Source: an uncultured Collinsella sp.
Lineage (GTDB): Bacteria > Actinomycetota > Coriobacteriia > Coriobacteriales > Coriobacteriaceae
Direction: 5' to 3'
Length of the DNA stretch: 10,038 bases
NCBI GenBank assembly: GCA_902475825.1
Contig: CABSBA010000042.1
Span: forward strand, 1-10,038
Position numbers and translations under genes: made by a program. Positions 1 through 6,002 of this stretch are shown here, piece after piece. The notes under the pieces were generated by a model. The model searched no databases, was not told where the DNA came from, and was given only the letters and a program-made list of their open reading frames with translations. The stretch's first letter is position 1. Each line of letters begins with the position of its first letter.

Positions 1-58
1 GCGTCTCCTGCCATTCGGTGGCGGGCACGGAGTCGAGCACAATGCCGGCACCGGACAA
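1..58 (-). pseudogene. C-terminal fragment of a chorismate-binding enzyme (TrpE/PabB type)
   Basis: Read on the minus strand, this edge segment encodes LSGAGIVLDSVPATEWQET and runs out of the window. The pattern GAG(I/V)V-x-DS-x-P-x-x-E-x-x-ET is the conserved C-terminal motif of anthranilate synthase component I and its relatives PabB and MenF; E. coli TrpE has GAGVVLDSVPQSE at the same place. In an intact gene some 400 or more residues would precede it. Here the reading frame instead enters the AT-rich repeat at 66-280, soon meets a stop, and argD lies beyond that. The upstream part of the gene is therefore missing from this locus. Codons are GC-rich in the third position, as in the neighbouring genes. 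TrpE, PabB and MenF cannot be told apart from so few residues. It could be a real remnant left by recombination at the repeat, or a misjoined contig. Confidence 0.6.
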
Positions 59-65
59 AGGCCGT

Positions 66-95
66 GGCCAAAAAATGGCAAAAATGAGTACTGTT
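66..95 (+). repeat. Left terminal inverted repeat of the element
   Basis: This 30-bp arm pairs with 251-280, with mismatches at arm positions 3, 13, 18 and 30. The outer boundary could lie a few bases further left, because another GGACAAA-like start occurs at 53. Confidence 0.65.
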
Positions 96-250
96 ACTAA
101 TTTTGTAGCAGCGGTATTTGGATATGACTGGGTAAATCTAGCCTTGAATCAGCGATTTGAAGCCTTTGCTACTAGTTTTCCACTAACATAATTGAACATG
201 TGTGGTCTAACTAATCCTAAATAGTCGGTTTCATATGAGATTCAACTGGT

Positions 251-280
251 GACAGTACTCATATTTGGCATTTTTTGTCC
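251..280 (-). repeat. Right terminal inverted repeat of the element
   Basis: This arm is the reverse-complement partner of 66-95, matching at 26 of 30 positions. The match starts sharply at 280; the sequence outside it (281 onward) has no counterpart beyond the left end. Confidence 0.65.
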
Positions 281-314
281 AGAGGCTCTCCTGACCATTG
301 TAGATTTACGGCAA

Positions 315-374
315 AATGGGTTCCAGACCGTCCAAAGATGCATCAAATGACGCACCGACAATCTGGAACCCGTT
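315..374 (-). terminator. Hairpin downstream of argD, possible terminator
   Basis: Arms 315-327 and 362-374 are complementary over 13 positions with one mismatch; the core GGGTTCCAGA/TCTGGAACCC is perfect over 10 bp. The loop is 34 nt. Read on the minus strand, the stem begins 25 bases after the argD stop and is followed by ATTTTG, a weak U tract. It probably ends the arginine operon transcript, but the long loop and short U run make it an unusual intrinsic terminator. It could instead be an independent structured repeat. No gene is supported in 281-398. Confidence 0.5.
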
Positions 375-398
375 CAAACTGGCTATGTTTTACTCTCG

Positions 399-1682
399 CT
401 AGGCCAAAACGTCCGACAGAATCTCGGTTAGGCTGTCCACGTCGGCCTCTTCGCACACGAGCGGCGGAAGGAAGCGCAGCGTATGTGCGCCTGTAGCGTT
501 GATCACGGCACCAGCCCCCAATGCACGGGCCACGACGTCGTGTGCATCACCCGCGGCATCGTCCAGATCGCAGCCGAGCATCAGGCCGCGACCACGCACC
601 TCTACCACATACGGAAGCTTAGCCAGCGCCTGCTCCATATAGGCGCCAACCTTGGCAGCATGCTCGGCATAATCGCCGCGCACAAGCACGGAGAGCGTCG
701 CGGCACACGCCGCGATGGCCAAGCAGCTACCACCGAAGGTCGAACCGTGATCGCCGGGCTTAAACACATCGGCGATCTCTTTCTTCGCCACCACGGCCCC
801 CATGGGCACGCCGTCGGCGATGCCCTTGGCAAGGCTCATGATGTCGGGCTCCACGCCATAGGTCTGGAACGCAAACGGCTTCCCCGTGCGAAAGATTCCG
901 CACTGGACCTCGTCGGCGATAAGCACGGCACCCACCTTGTGCGCCAAGTCACGCGCCGCAGCCATAAACTCCTCGGTCATGGGATGCACACCGCTCTCGC
1001 CCTGGATTGGCTCAAGCATCACGGCACAGATTTCGCTGCCCAGCTGCTTAAAGATTGCGCGCAGCTCATCTACATCGTTGGGTGTGCAGGCCACAAAGCC
1101 ACCCGGCAGCGGGCGGAAACTGTCCTGCAGCCAATCCTGCATGGTGGCCGCAATAGTCTCGAGCGTACGACCGTGAAAGCCGCCACGCATGCACACGATG
1201 GTGTTGCCACCGTTGCCGGCACGCTTGGCGTACAGACGTGCGAGCTTCATCGAACCCTCGTTGGCCTCGGCACCGGAATTGGCAAAGAACGTCTCCCACA
1301 CCTGCTCGCCCGCAGCCGGAACGCCAAGCGCTGCCGCCGTGGTCTCGTCGCCAGCGGCAATCGCGTCGGCAAGCACGCGAGCACCGTCCACATCATCGTT
1401 AGCGAGCTTGGACAGCAGCGCCGCGACCTGGCCGCGCTGCTCGATGTAGAAATAGTTGGAGACATGCAAGAGCTTCTTGGTCTGAGCCTCGAGCGCCGAC
1501 AGCACTGCCGGGTTGCCGTGGCCCAGGCTGCACACGCCGATGCCGGCAAGAAAATCGAGGTATTCGCGACCATCGTCGCCGGTGAGCTTCATGCCGTGGC
1601 CTTCGACAAACTCGACCGGCGAGCGGCCAAAGGTGTGCATGACGTAGTGAGATTCGAGCGATTGTTGTGCTGCAAGTGACAT
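399..1682 (-). CDS. argD: Acetylornithine aminotransferase ArgD
   Basis: ArgD is a class III, PLP-dependent aminotransferase that converts N-acetylglutamate semialdehyde and glutamate to N-acetylornithine and 2-oxoglutarate, the fourth step of arginine synthesis; many members also act in lysine synthesis. Visible motifs (427-residue product) are the NSGAEANE phosphate-binding segment at 135-142, FHGRT at 169-173, the cofactor aspartate in IADEVQCG (D257), the Schiff-base lysine in LAKGI (K286), GSTFGG at 313-318 and the substrate-binding arginine in TLRFLPPL (R403). I chose the ATG at 1682 because AAAGG lies 7 bases upstream and the product then starts like the family. A TTG at 1739 would add 19 residues without support. 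Residues ~95-130 form an extra segment of about 30 residues before FFANSGAEA, absent from typical ArgD. It is the last gene of the operon, 68 bp after argB, and a hairpin follows it. Confidence 0.95.
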   Translation of the reverse strand: MSLAAQQSLESHYVMHTFGRSPVEFVEGHGMKLTGDDGREYLDFLAGIGVCSLGHGNPAVLSALEAQTKKLLHVSNYFYIEQRGQVAALLSKLANDDVDGARVLADAIAAGDETTAAALGVPAAGEQVWETFFANSGAEANEGSMKLARLYAKRAGNGGNTIVCMRGGFHGRTLETIAATMQDWLQDSFRPLPGGFVACTPNDVDELRAIFKQLGSEICAVMLEPIQGESGVHPMTEEFMAAARDLAHKVGAVLIADEVQCGIFRTGKPFAFQTYGVEPDIMSLAKGIADGVPMGAVVAKKEIADVFKPGDHGSTFGGSCLAIAACAATLSVLVRGDYAEHAAKVGAYMEQALAKLPYVVEVRGRGLMLGCDLDDAAGDAHDVVARALGAGAVINATGAHTLRFLPPLVCEEADVDSLTEILSDVLA

Positions 1683-1750
1683 GAGATACCTTTCGTTAAG
1701 CGCCAGGTAGCGCGGACCGTGGGCGTAATGGCGTAGCAATTTTGAGCCGG

Positions 1751-2731
1751 CTAGACCGTCTGGAGCTTCTCGACCTCGTCGAGGTTCTCGGTCAGACGCG
1801 CCGCAAACGTCGAAAGCGGATGCGGATGCGTATCGAACTCGTAGGCCGTCTCGGTGGAGTGGATCACGGTACCGACGCCAGCATCGGTCAGCAGCTCCAG
1901 CAGCAGCGAGTGCGGCGTCGTGCCGTTGATGATGTGGGCTCGGAACACGCCAGCAGCAAGCGCATCGACGGCGGCGCGCAGCTTGGGAATCATGCCCTTG
2001 TCGACTTCTCCGCCGTAGAGCATCTCGTTGACCTCGTCGAGCGTCAGGTTGGAGATGAGCGAGTCCTTATCACTAAAGTCCTTGTACAGACCGTCGACGT
2101 CGGTCAAAAAAATCGCCTTGTGCGCATGAAGCGCCGCCGCAACGGCGCCGGCGGCGGTATCGGCGTTGATGTTGAAGAAGCCGCCGTCCTCCCCCGCCGC
2201 GACGGTAGCGATTACGGGAATGTACTCGCTATCGAGCAAGCGCTCGATATAGTCGGTGTTGACGTGCGTCACTTTGCCCACGCGACCGAGTTCGGGGTCG
2301 AGCGGCTCGGCGATGAGCGTGCCGGCATCGCTGCCCGACACGCCTACGGCCAGGTTGCCGTGGTGGTTGATGGCGGCGACCAGCTCCTGGTTAACCTTGC
2401 CGCCCAGCACCTCGCGCACGATATCCATAGTCGCCGGCGTGGTCACGCGCTGGCCGTTCTTAAACTCGACGGGAATATCGTAATGGCTCAGCGCCTCGTT
2501 GATGGCCTTGCCGCCGCCATGCACGATGACGGGGCGCATGCCGATGATCTTGAGCAAAACGATGTCGCTCATCACGTCGCGGCGCAGTTGCTCGTCGACC
2601 ATGGCGGCTCCGCCATATTTGATAACGACCGTCTTGCCGGTCAGGTTTTTAATCCACGGCAGCGCTTCGAACAGCAGCTGCGCGGTTGCTTCGTTGGATT
2701 CGCTCGAACGACAGTCGCGTGCGAATTTCAT
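1751..2731 (-). CDS. argB: Acetylglutamate kinase ArgB
   Basis: ArgB is a cytoplasmic amino-acid kinase that phosphorylates N-acetylglutamate with ATP, the second step of arginine synthesis. In the 326-residue product the N-terminal glycine loop is KYGGAAM (38-44), HGGGKAIN lies at 71-78, the substrate loop NGQRVTT at 92-98, FNINADTAAGA at 186-196 and the nucleotide region FLTDVDGLY at 208-216. About 30 residues precede KYGG and include QLLFEALPWIKNLTGKTVV. This N-terminal helix is typical of hexameric, arginine-inhibited kinases and is missing from the arginine-insensitive E. coli enzyme, so feedback inhibition is likely (inference). A tail of about 30 residues (297-326) goes beyond the usual end. 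I chose the ATG at 2731 because it has GAGG 7 bases upstream; the frame is open upstream to a start at 2869, but that would overlap argJ and adds unrelated residues. It follows argJ by 80 bp. Confidence 0.95.
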   Translation of the reverse strand: MKFARDCRSSESNEATAQLLFEALPWIKNLTGKTVVIKYGGAAMVDEQLRRDVMSDIVLLKIIGMRPVIVHGGGKAINEALSHYDIPVEFKNGQRVTTPATMDIVREVLGGKVNQELVAAINHHGNLAVGVSGSDAGTLIAEPLDPELGRVGKVTHVNTDYIERLLDSEYIPVIATVAAGEDGGFFNINADTAAGAVAAALHAHKAIFLTDVDGLYKDFSDKDSLISNLTLDEVNEMLYGGEVDKGMIPKLRAAVDALAAGVFRAHIINGTTPHSLLLELLTDAGVGTVIHSTETAYEFDTHPHPLSTFAARLTENLDEVEKLQTV

Positions 2732-2811
2732 AATCTGCCTCGTCTTTCGTATCGTTATCACGCCGTGCTTCGCTGTCCGCAATGCGGCAAGATGCACAGC
2801 GTGCCTGGAAT

Positions 2812-4080
2812 CTAGGAACGGTAGTCGCCGTTGATGGAGATGTACTCGTGCGTGAGGTCGCAGGTCCACACGGTCGTTGCCGCGTCGCCTGCACCCAGGT
2901 CGGCCGAGATCACGATCTCGGACGCCTCAAAACGTCGCAGAGCCTCGTCCTCGTCAAAGGGAACAGTCAGACCGTCGCGACAGACAGGCATGCCCATCAT
3001 GTCGATGGAAACGTCTTCCTGGTTAAACTTCACGCCGCACTTGCCGAGCGCCATGGCGACGCGGCCCCAGTTGCAGTCGTGACCGGCGATGCAGGTCTTG
3101 ACGAGCGGCGAGTTGGCGACGGCACGGGCGGCGATATCGGCTTCCTCGTCGGTGGCGGCGCCGGTAACGTTAACCGTCACGAGCTTTGACGCGCCCTCGC
3201 CATCGGCCGCGATGTTGCGCGCCAGGCTCTCGCACACCTCGTGCACGGCAAAGGACAGTTCGTCAAAGGCATCAGTGCCCTCGACGATAGCCTCGGTATC
3301 AGCGGCAGCAGCGCCAGAAGCAAGCATGATGCAGGTGTCGTTGGTCGAGGTATCGGAATCGACCGTCACCTTATTAAAGGTCTGCTTAACGGTCGAGAGC
3401 AGTAAGGTGTGGAGCGCCGCCGGCTCGACGGGGGCATCGGTAGTAATGACCGCGATCATGGTGGCCATATTGGGCATGATCATGCCCGAGCCCTTGCACA
3501 TGCCGCCCACCGTATAAGCGTTGCCCGCATGACCCGCAGCCTCACTGCGGTAGCGAACGGCATACTCCTTGGAGTGCGTATCGGTCGTCATGATGGCACG
3601 GGCCGCATCGGCACCGCCATGGGCAGAGAGTGCCTCATATGCGGACGGAACGGCTGTCTCAAACGTGTCGATCGGCAGAATCTGTCCGATCACACCCGTC
3701 GAGGCAACCAGGATCTGCTGGGGCTCGCAGCCAATAACCTGCGAGGCGATGTTGCACGTCTCGCGCGCGCAGGCAAGGCCGGTCTCGCCCGTGGCGGCAT
3801 TCGCGTTGCCGGAGTTGATTGAAACGCCGGCGATGATGCCATAGCCCTTGTCCGCACCGCCCAGGTTGGCACGGCTCACCTGCACGGGCGCCGCGCAAAA
3901 GCGGTTGGTCGTAAACACGCCGGCGCCTGGACAGGGCCTATCGGGCACGACGAGCGCATAGTCCAAGCGCTCGGGATTCTTCCGGAATCCTGCATGGATG
4001 CCTGCGGCCTTAAAGCCAGCCGCTGCCGTAACGCCACCCTCGACGGCGCGTATCTTGATATCAATCAGGTCGGTATTCAT
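2812..4080 (-). CDS. argJ: Bifunctional glutamate N-acetyltransferase / ornithine acetyltransferase ArgJ
   Basis: ArgJ moves the acetyl group from N-acetylornithine to glutamate, recycling it. Some members also use acetyl-CoA and so catalyse both the first and fifth steps of arginine synthesis. The 422-residue product has the family's usual length. The self-cleavage site is visible as KGSGMIMPNMATMIA (196-210), with Thr207 as the predicted nucleophile that splits the precursor into alpha and beta chains. Other family features are NSGNANAATG (89-98), ASTGVIGQ (126-133), DSDTSTNDT in the beta chain and the C-terminal YISINGDYRS. The start at 4080 has AAGGAG upstream, with a rather long 11-base gap. 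ArgJ rather than ArgE in the operon means that a cyclic acetyl pathway is used. Whether this enzyme is mono- or bifunctional cannot be told from sequence. Confidence 0.95.
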   Translation of the reverse strand: MNTDLIDIKIRAVEGGVTAAAGFKAAGIHAGFRKNPERLDYALVVPDRPCPGAGVFTTNRFCAAPVQVSRANLGGADKGYGIIAGVSINSGNANAATGETGLACARETCNIASQVIGCEPQQILVASTGVIGQILPIDTFETAVPSAYEALSAHGGADAARAIMTTDTHSKEYAVRYRSEAAGHAGNAYTVGGMCKGSGMIMPNMATMIAVITTDAPVEPAALHTLLLSTVKQTFNKVTVDSDTSTNDTCIMLASGAAAADTEAIVEGTDAFDELSFAVHEVCESLARNIAADGEGASKLVTVNVTGAATDEEADIAARAVANSPLVKTCIAGHDCNWGRVAMALGKCGVKFNQEDVSIDMMGMPVCRDGLTVPFDEDEALRRFEASEIVISADLGAGDAATTVWTCDLTHEYISINGDYRS

Positions 4081-4106
4081 CGTCCCTACGGCTCCTTATA
4101 TCAAAT

Positions 4107-4187
4107 AAAAAAGCGGGCATCGGCTGGTACGCCATACCGGTCGCAATTAGTAGACCAGCTTAAAAGTGGCGCCCAACTCGATACCCG
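4107..4187 (-). terminator. Candidate attenuator or terminator between argC and argJ
   Basis: On the minus strand CGGGTATCG (plus 4179-4187) can pair with CGATGCCCG (plus 4114-4122): nine pairs, one of them G-U, followed after one C by six U (plus 4107-4112) and then AUUUG. The closed region is 56 nt and contains smaller hairpins such as GGTA-TGGCG-TACC. Placed in the 134-bp gap between argC and argJ, it could reduce readthrough into argJBD or act as an attenuator. No short leader peptide is obvious. The long enclosed region lowers confidence. Confidence 0.4.
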
Positions 4188-4215
4188 ACTACCAAATCGT
4201 TAACAATCGAATGTG

Positions 4216-5279
4216 CTACACCGGGCACGCCACTGTGGGCAAGCCTCGTCGCTCGGCAAAACCAAAGACGATGTTGGCGCACTGGACCGCCTGGCCCGCG
4301 GCACCCTTGCACAAATTGTCGATGGCCCCCGTTGCCACCAGCACGCCCGCACGCTTGTTGAGCGCAAGGCCGATCTGGGCAGCGTTGGTACCGACGACCG
4401 AAGCCGTCTTGGGCTGCTGGCCGGCATCGAGCACGCGCACAAAGGTGCGACCGGCGTAGAACTTCTTGTAATGGTCGACGACGTCCTCAAGGGTCAACGT
4501 GTCGAGAGCCTGCGGCGCGAGCGGCATCGTCACCGTGGAAAGCAGGCCGCGCTTGAGCGGTGCCAAGTGTGGAGTAAAGACGACGCGATCGGTCAGGCCC
4601 AGAATTTGCTCAATCTCGGGCATATGGCGATGTTTGCCTACGCCATAGGCCTCCAGGTTCTCGTCTGCGCTACAAAAATGGGTGCGAGCGTTACAGGACT
4701 TACCGGCACCCGTCACGCCGCTAATGGCATCGACGATTACGGGACCGTTCTCTGCCACCCAGCCCGCACGCACGGCAGGAGCAGCAGCGAGGCTCGTTGC
4801 GGTGGGATAGCAGCCGGCGCAGGCGACCAAAACGGGCTTTCCGGCGGCATGGCTGGAAGCAGCGGTCTCTAAGTCCTGACAGAACAGCTCGGGCAGGCCA
4901 AAAGCGCGAGTCTTGAGCAGCTCGGGGCTCGTGTGCTCGGCGGCATACCATGCCTCAAAGACGGACGGGTCGCTCAGACGGTAGTCGGCAGACAAGTCGA
5001 AGCAGGAAACGCCTGTGGCAAGGAGTGCGGGCACCTGCGCCATGGCTGCGGTGTGCGGCACGGCAAGAAAAACCGCATCGCAGCTCTTGAGCTCGGGGGC
5101 GTCATGCGTGGTGAAAACCAGATCGCTCACGCCAGTAAAGCTCGGATACACCGCGGACAGTGGCTGGCCGGCATCGGCGTTGGACGTAATGGCAACAAGT
5201 TCAAACTCGGGATGACGAGGCGAATGAGCTCGGCTCCGGCATATCCAGCCGCGCCGACGATTCCAACCTTCAAAGACAT
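4216..5279 (-). pseudogene. argC: N-acetyl-gamma-glutamyl-phosphate reductase ArgC, frameshifted
   Basis: ArgC reduces N-acetylglutamyl phosphate to the semialdehyde with NADPH, the third step of arginine synthesis. The gene starts at the ATG at 5279, with AGGAG 6 bases upstream, and encodes MSLKVGIVGAAGYAGAELIRLV, including the NADP-binding GAAGYAG loop. After the Val codon (5216-5214) the frame changes. The family sequence resumes one frame over as HPEFELVAITSNADAGQ from 5214 and continues to the TAG at 4216, with the catalytic cysteine in AGCYPTATSLA and the histidine segment GKHRHMPEIEQ. The original frame stops about 25 codons after the shift. E. coli ArgC has two residues (NR) between the matching V and HP, so loss of 7 bases fits best. 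Joined, the product would be about 354-356 residues, the normal length. A GTG at 5151 keeps the second frame open but gives a protein without the NADP loop. It is either a real mutation causing arginine auxotrophy or a sequence error. Confidence 0.85.
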
Positions 5280-5365
5280 ATCAGACTCCTTGCCTGCGAT
5301 TTATGCACCGATGCGCATTTCGCAGCGGTTGTTATGAAGTGGGTTGAAACTTTAGCACCAAAAGA

Positions 5366-5400
5366 TGCATGAATATGTAAATAGCTTGCATATTCATGCA
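5366..5400. promoter_or_regulatory. Perfect 12-bp inverted repeat, candidate ArgR operator
   Basis: TGCATGAATATG (5366-5377) and CATATTCATGCA (5389-5400) are exact reverse complements with an 11-bp centre. Each half is itself close to a palindrome of the form TGCAT-N4-ATGCA and contains TGAAT or ATTCA, the core of known ARG boxes in E. coli and Bacillus. The arms flank the proposed -10 box of the argC promoter exactly. This fits repression of argCJBD by arginine-bound ArgR, although argR is not in the window and the binding site in this lineage is inferred. Confidence 0.55.
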
Positions 5401-5406
5401 TTGAAA
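5378..5406 (-). promoter_or_regulatory. Candidate promoter of the arginine operon
   Basis: On the minus strand TTTCAA (plus 5401-5406) and TATTTA (plus 5378-5383) are separated by 17 bp, a sigma-70-like arrangement. Transcription would start near 5371, leaving a leader of about 90 nt before argC. The elements match the consensus only moderately; a second option, TTTACA further downstream, lacks a well-placed -10. Confidence 0.45.
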
Positions 5407-5445
5407 CATTTCCGACACATTCGCTTGAAGGAATTGACAAATAGA

Positions 5446-5498
5446 GCGGGCCCGTATTGACCGGCACTCCTTACGGTGCCGGGCAACACAGGGCCCGC
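5446..5498 (-). terminator. Nested hairpin ending the flavin operon
   Basis: An outer stem GCGGGCCC (5446-5453) / GGGCCCGC (5491-5498) encloses an inner stem CCGGCAC (5461-5467) / GTGCCGG (5476-5482) with an 8-nt loop. On the minus strand it lies 37 bases after the last split-barrel gene and is followed by TCTATTTG, a weak U tract. It probably terminates the flavin transcript before the arginine promoter. The two-level stem is more elaborate than a simple intrinsic terminator. Confidence 0.6.
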
Positions 5499-5535
5499 CC
5501 ATGCGAAAACTAAGTTGTTGGGATGAGTCAGCTGG

Positions 5536-5946
5536 CTAGAGCTCGACCGGCACCCATTCGTCGTGGTTGCAGATGAAGGCCTCCGGCTCCTCGACGCTAA
5601 AGAAGACGAGCGTGGGGTCGTTGAGCCCCTCATAATGCTCGCCCAAGCGCTCCAGATGCTTCCATCCAGCCTCGCGCATTTCGCTCGAAGCCCGGTCTTC
5701 CAGCCCCGCACGCCCGCGCAGGATCAACCAACCATGGCCCGGCCACCAACTCGTGGCCTCAAAGCGCTGGTTTTGCAGCAGCTCCTGCCACACATCTTTG
5801 GTGCGCGCTGTCACAAACCACAGCTTGCCGTCCTGAATCTGCGCAAACGAGAACGGACGCACATGTGGCTGCCCGTCCACGCTCGTCGCCAGATACCACG
5901 CCGACACCGACGTCAGATACTCCAGCACCGTATTCAATCCGTCCAC
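5536..5946 (-). CDS. Pyridoxamine 5'-phosphate oxidase-like split-barrel protein, second copy
   Basis: The 136-residue product is a small protein of the FMN-binding split-barrel superfamily (pyridoxamine phosphate oxidase-like). Members bind FMN or F420 as dimers and include oxidases, nitroreductase-like NimA proteins and heme- or cofactor-handling proteins; the substrate here is unknown. Evidence is AWYLATS followed by PHVRPFSFA (27-35), DGKLWFVTARTKDVWQELLQN, and WLILRGRAGLED, the usual strand order of the barrel. It starts with GTG at 5946, chosen because AGGAGG lies 4 bases upstream. It is clearly paralogous to the gene 56 bp upstream (AWYLAT, VRPFSFA, DGKLWF and KDVW are shared in order). 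No membrane segment or signal peptide is visible. As the last gene of a riboflavin-uptake operon, it is plausibly an FMN user. Confidence 0.85.
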   Translation of the reverse strand: MDGLNTVLEYLTSVSAWYLATSVDGQPHVRPFSFAQIQDGKLWFVTARTKDVWQELLQNQRFEATSWWPGHGWLILRGRAGLEDRASSEMREAGWKHLERLGEHYEGLNDPTLVFFSVEEPEAFICNHDEWVPVEL

Positions 5947-6002
5947 GTTTCCTCCTGTCGCCTGACCAGTCTTTTTTTGGAATGGGTAGCCAATTTGGGA
6001 AA

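Larger units (their letters stand above)
66..280. mobile_element. AT-rich repeat element with ~30-bp terminal inverted repeats (MITE-like)
   Basis: Bases 66-95 and the reverse complement of 251-280 match at 26 of 30 positions; both contain a run of six A, then TG-x-C, then the block GAGTACTGT. Similarity decays over the next ten bases inward. The interior is far richer in A and T than the flanking genes. At about 215 bp, with inverted ends and no transposase, it has the shape of a miniature inverted-repeat element or another dispersed repeat. I saw no clear target-site duplication at its edges. A plus-strand frame inside it (75-191) would encode 38 residues beginning MAKMSTVTNFVAAVFGYDW, and the same frame is open back to base 3. 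Because of the inverted repeat, the minus strand also begins M-x-x-MSTVT at the other end but stops after nine residues. Coding is doubtful. It sits between the argD terminator region and the truncated trpE-like fragment. Confidence 0.6.

Noticed and set aside
66..280. CRISPR or tandem-repeat origin for the repeated blocks
   Set aside because: There are only two copies and they are inverted, not direct, with no regularly spaced spacers.
318..334. GGGTTCCAGACC resembles a tRNA T-loop
   Set aside because: The flanks do not form a T stem and no acceptor or anticodon arm can be placed; the bases are better explained as one arm of the 315-374 hairpin.
483..1679. Long open plus-strand frame of about 400 codons opposite argD
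   Set aside because: It is antisense to a gene with clear ArgD motifs. High GC leaves the opposite frame open; its product is rich in His and Arg and shows no family motif.
2777..2787. Small palindrome CCGCA-A-TGCGG between argJ and argB
   Set aside because: Arms of five bases with a one-base centre and no U tract; likely chance in GC-rich DNA.
1742..2815. Long open plus-strand frame of about 357 codons opposite argB
   Set aside because: It is antisense to a clear acetylglutamate kinase and shows no recognisable domain or good ribosome site.
2732..2869. Upstream extension of argB to an earlier start
   Set aside because: The added residues do not resemble the family, overlap argJ, and the ATG at 2731 has a ribosome site.
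5446..5498. Possible tRNA or cloverleaf RNA from the nested stems
   Set aside because: It has only two nested stems, no T-loop or anticodon arm, and the spacing does not fit a tRNA.
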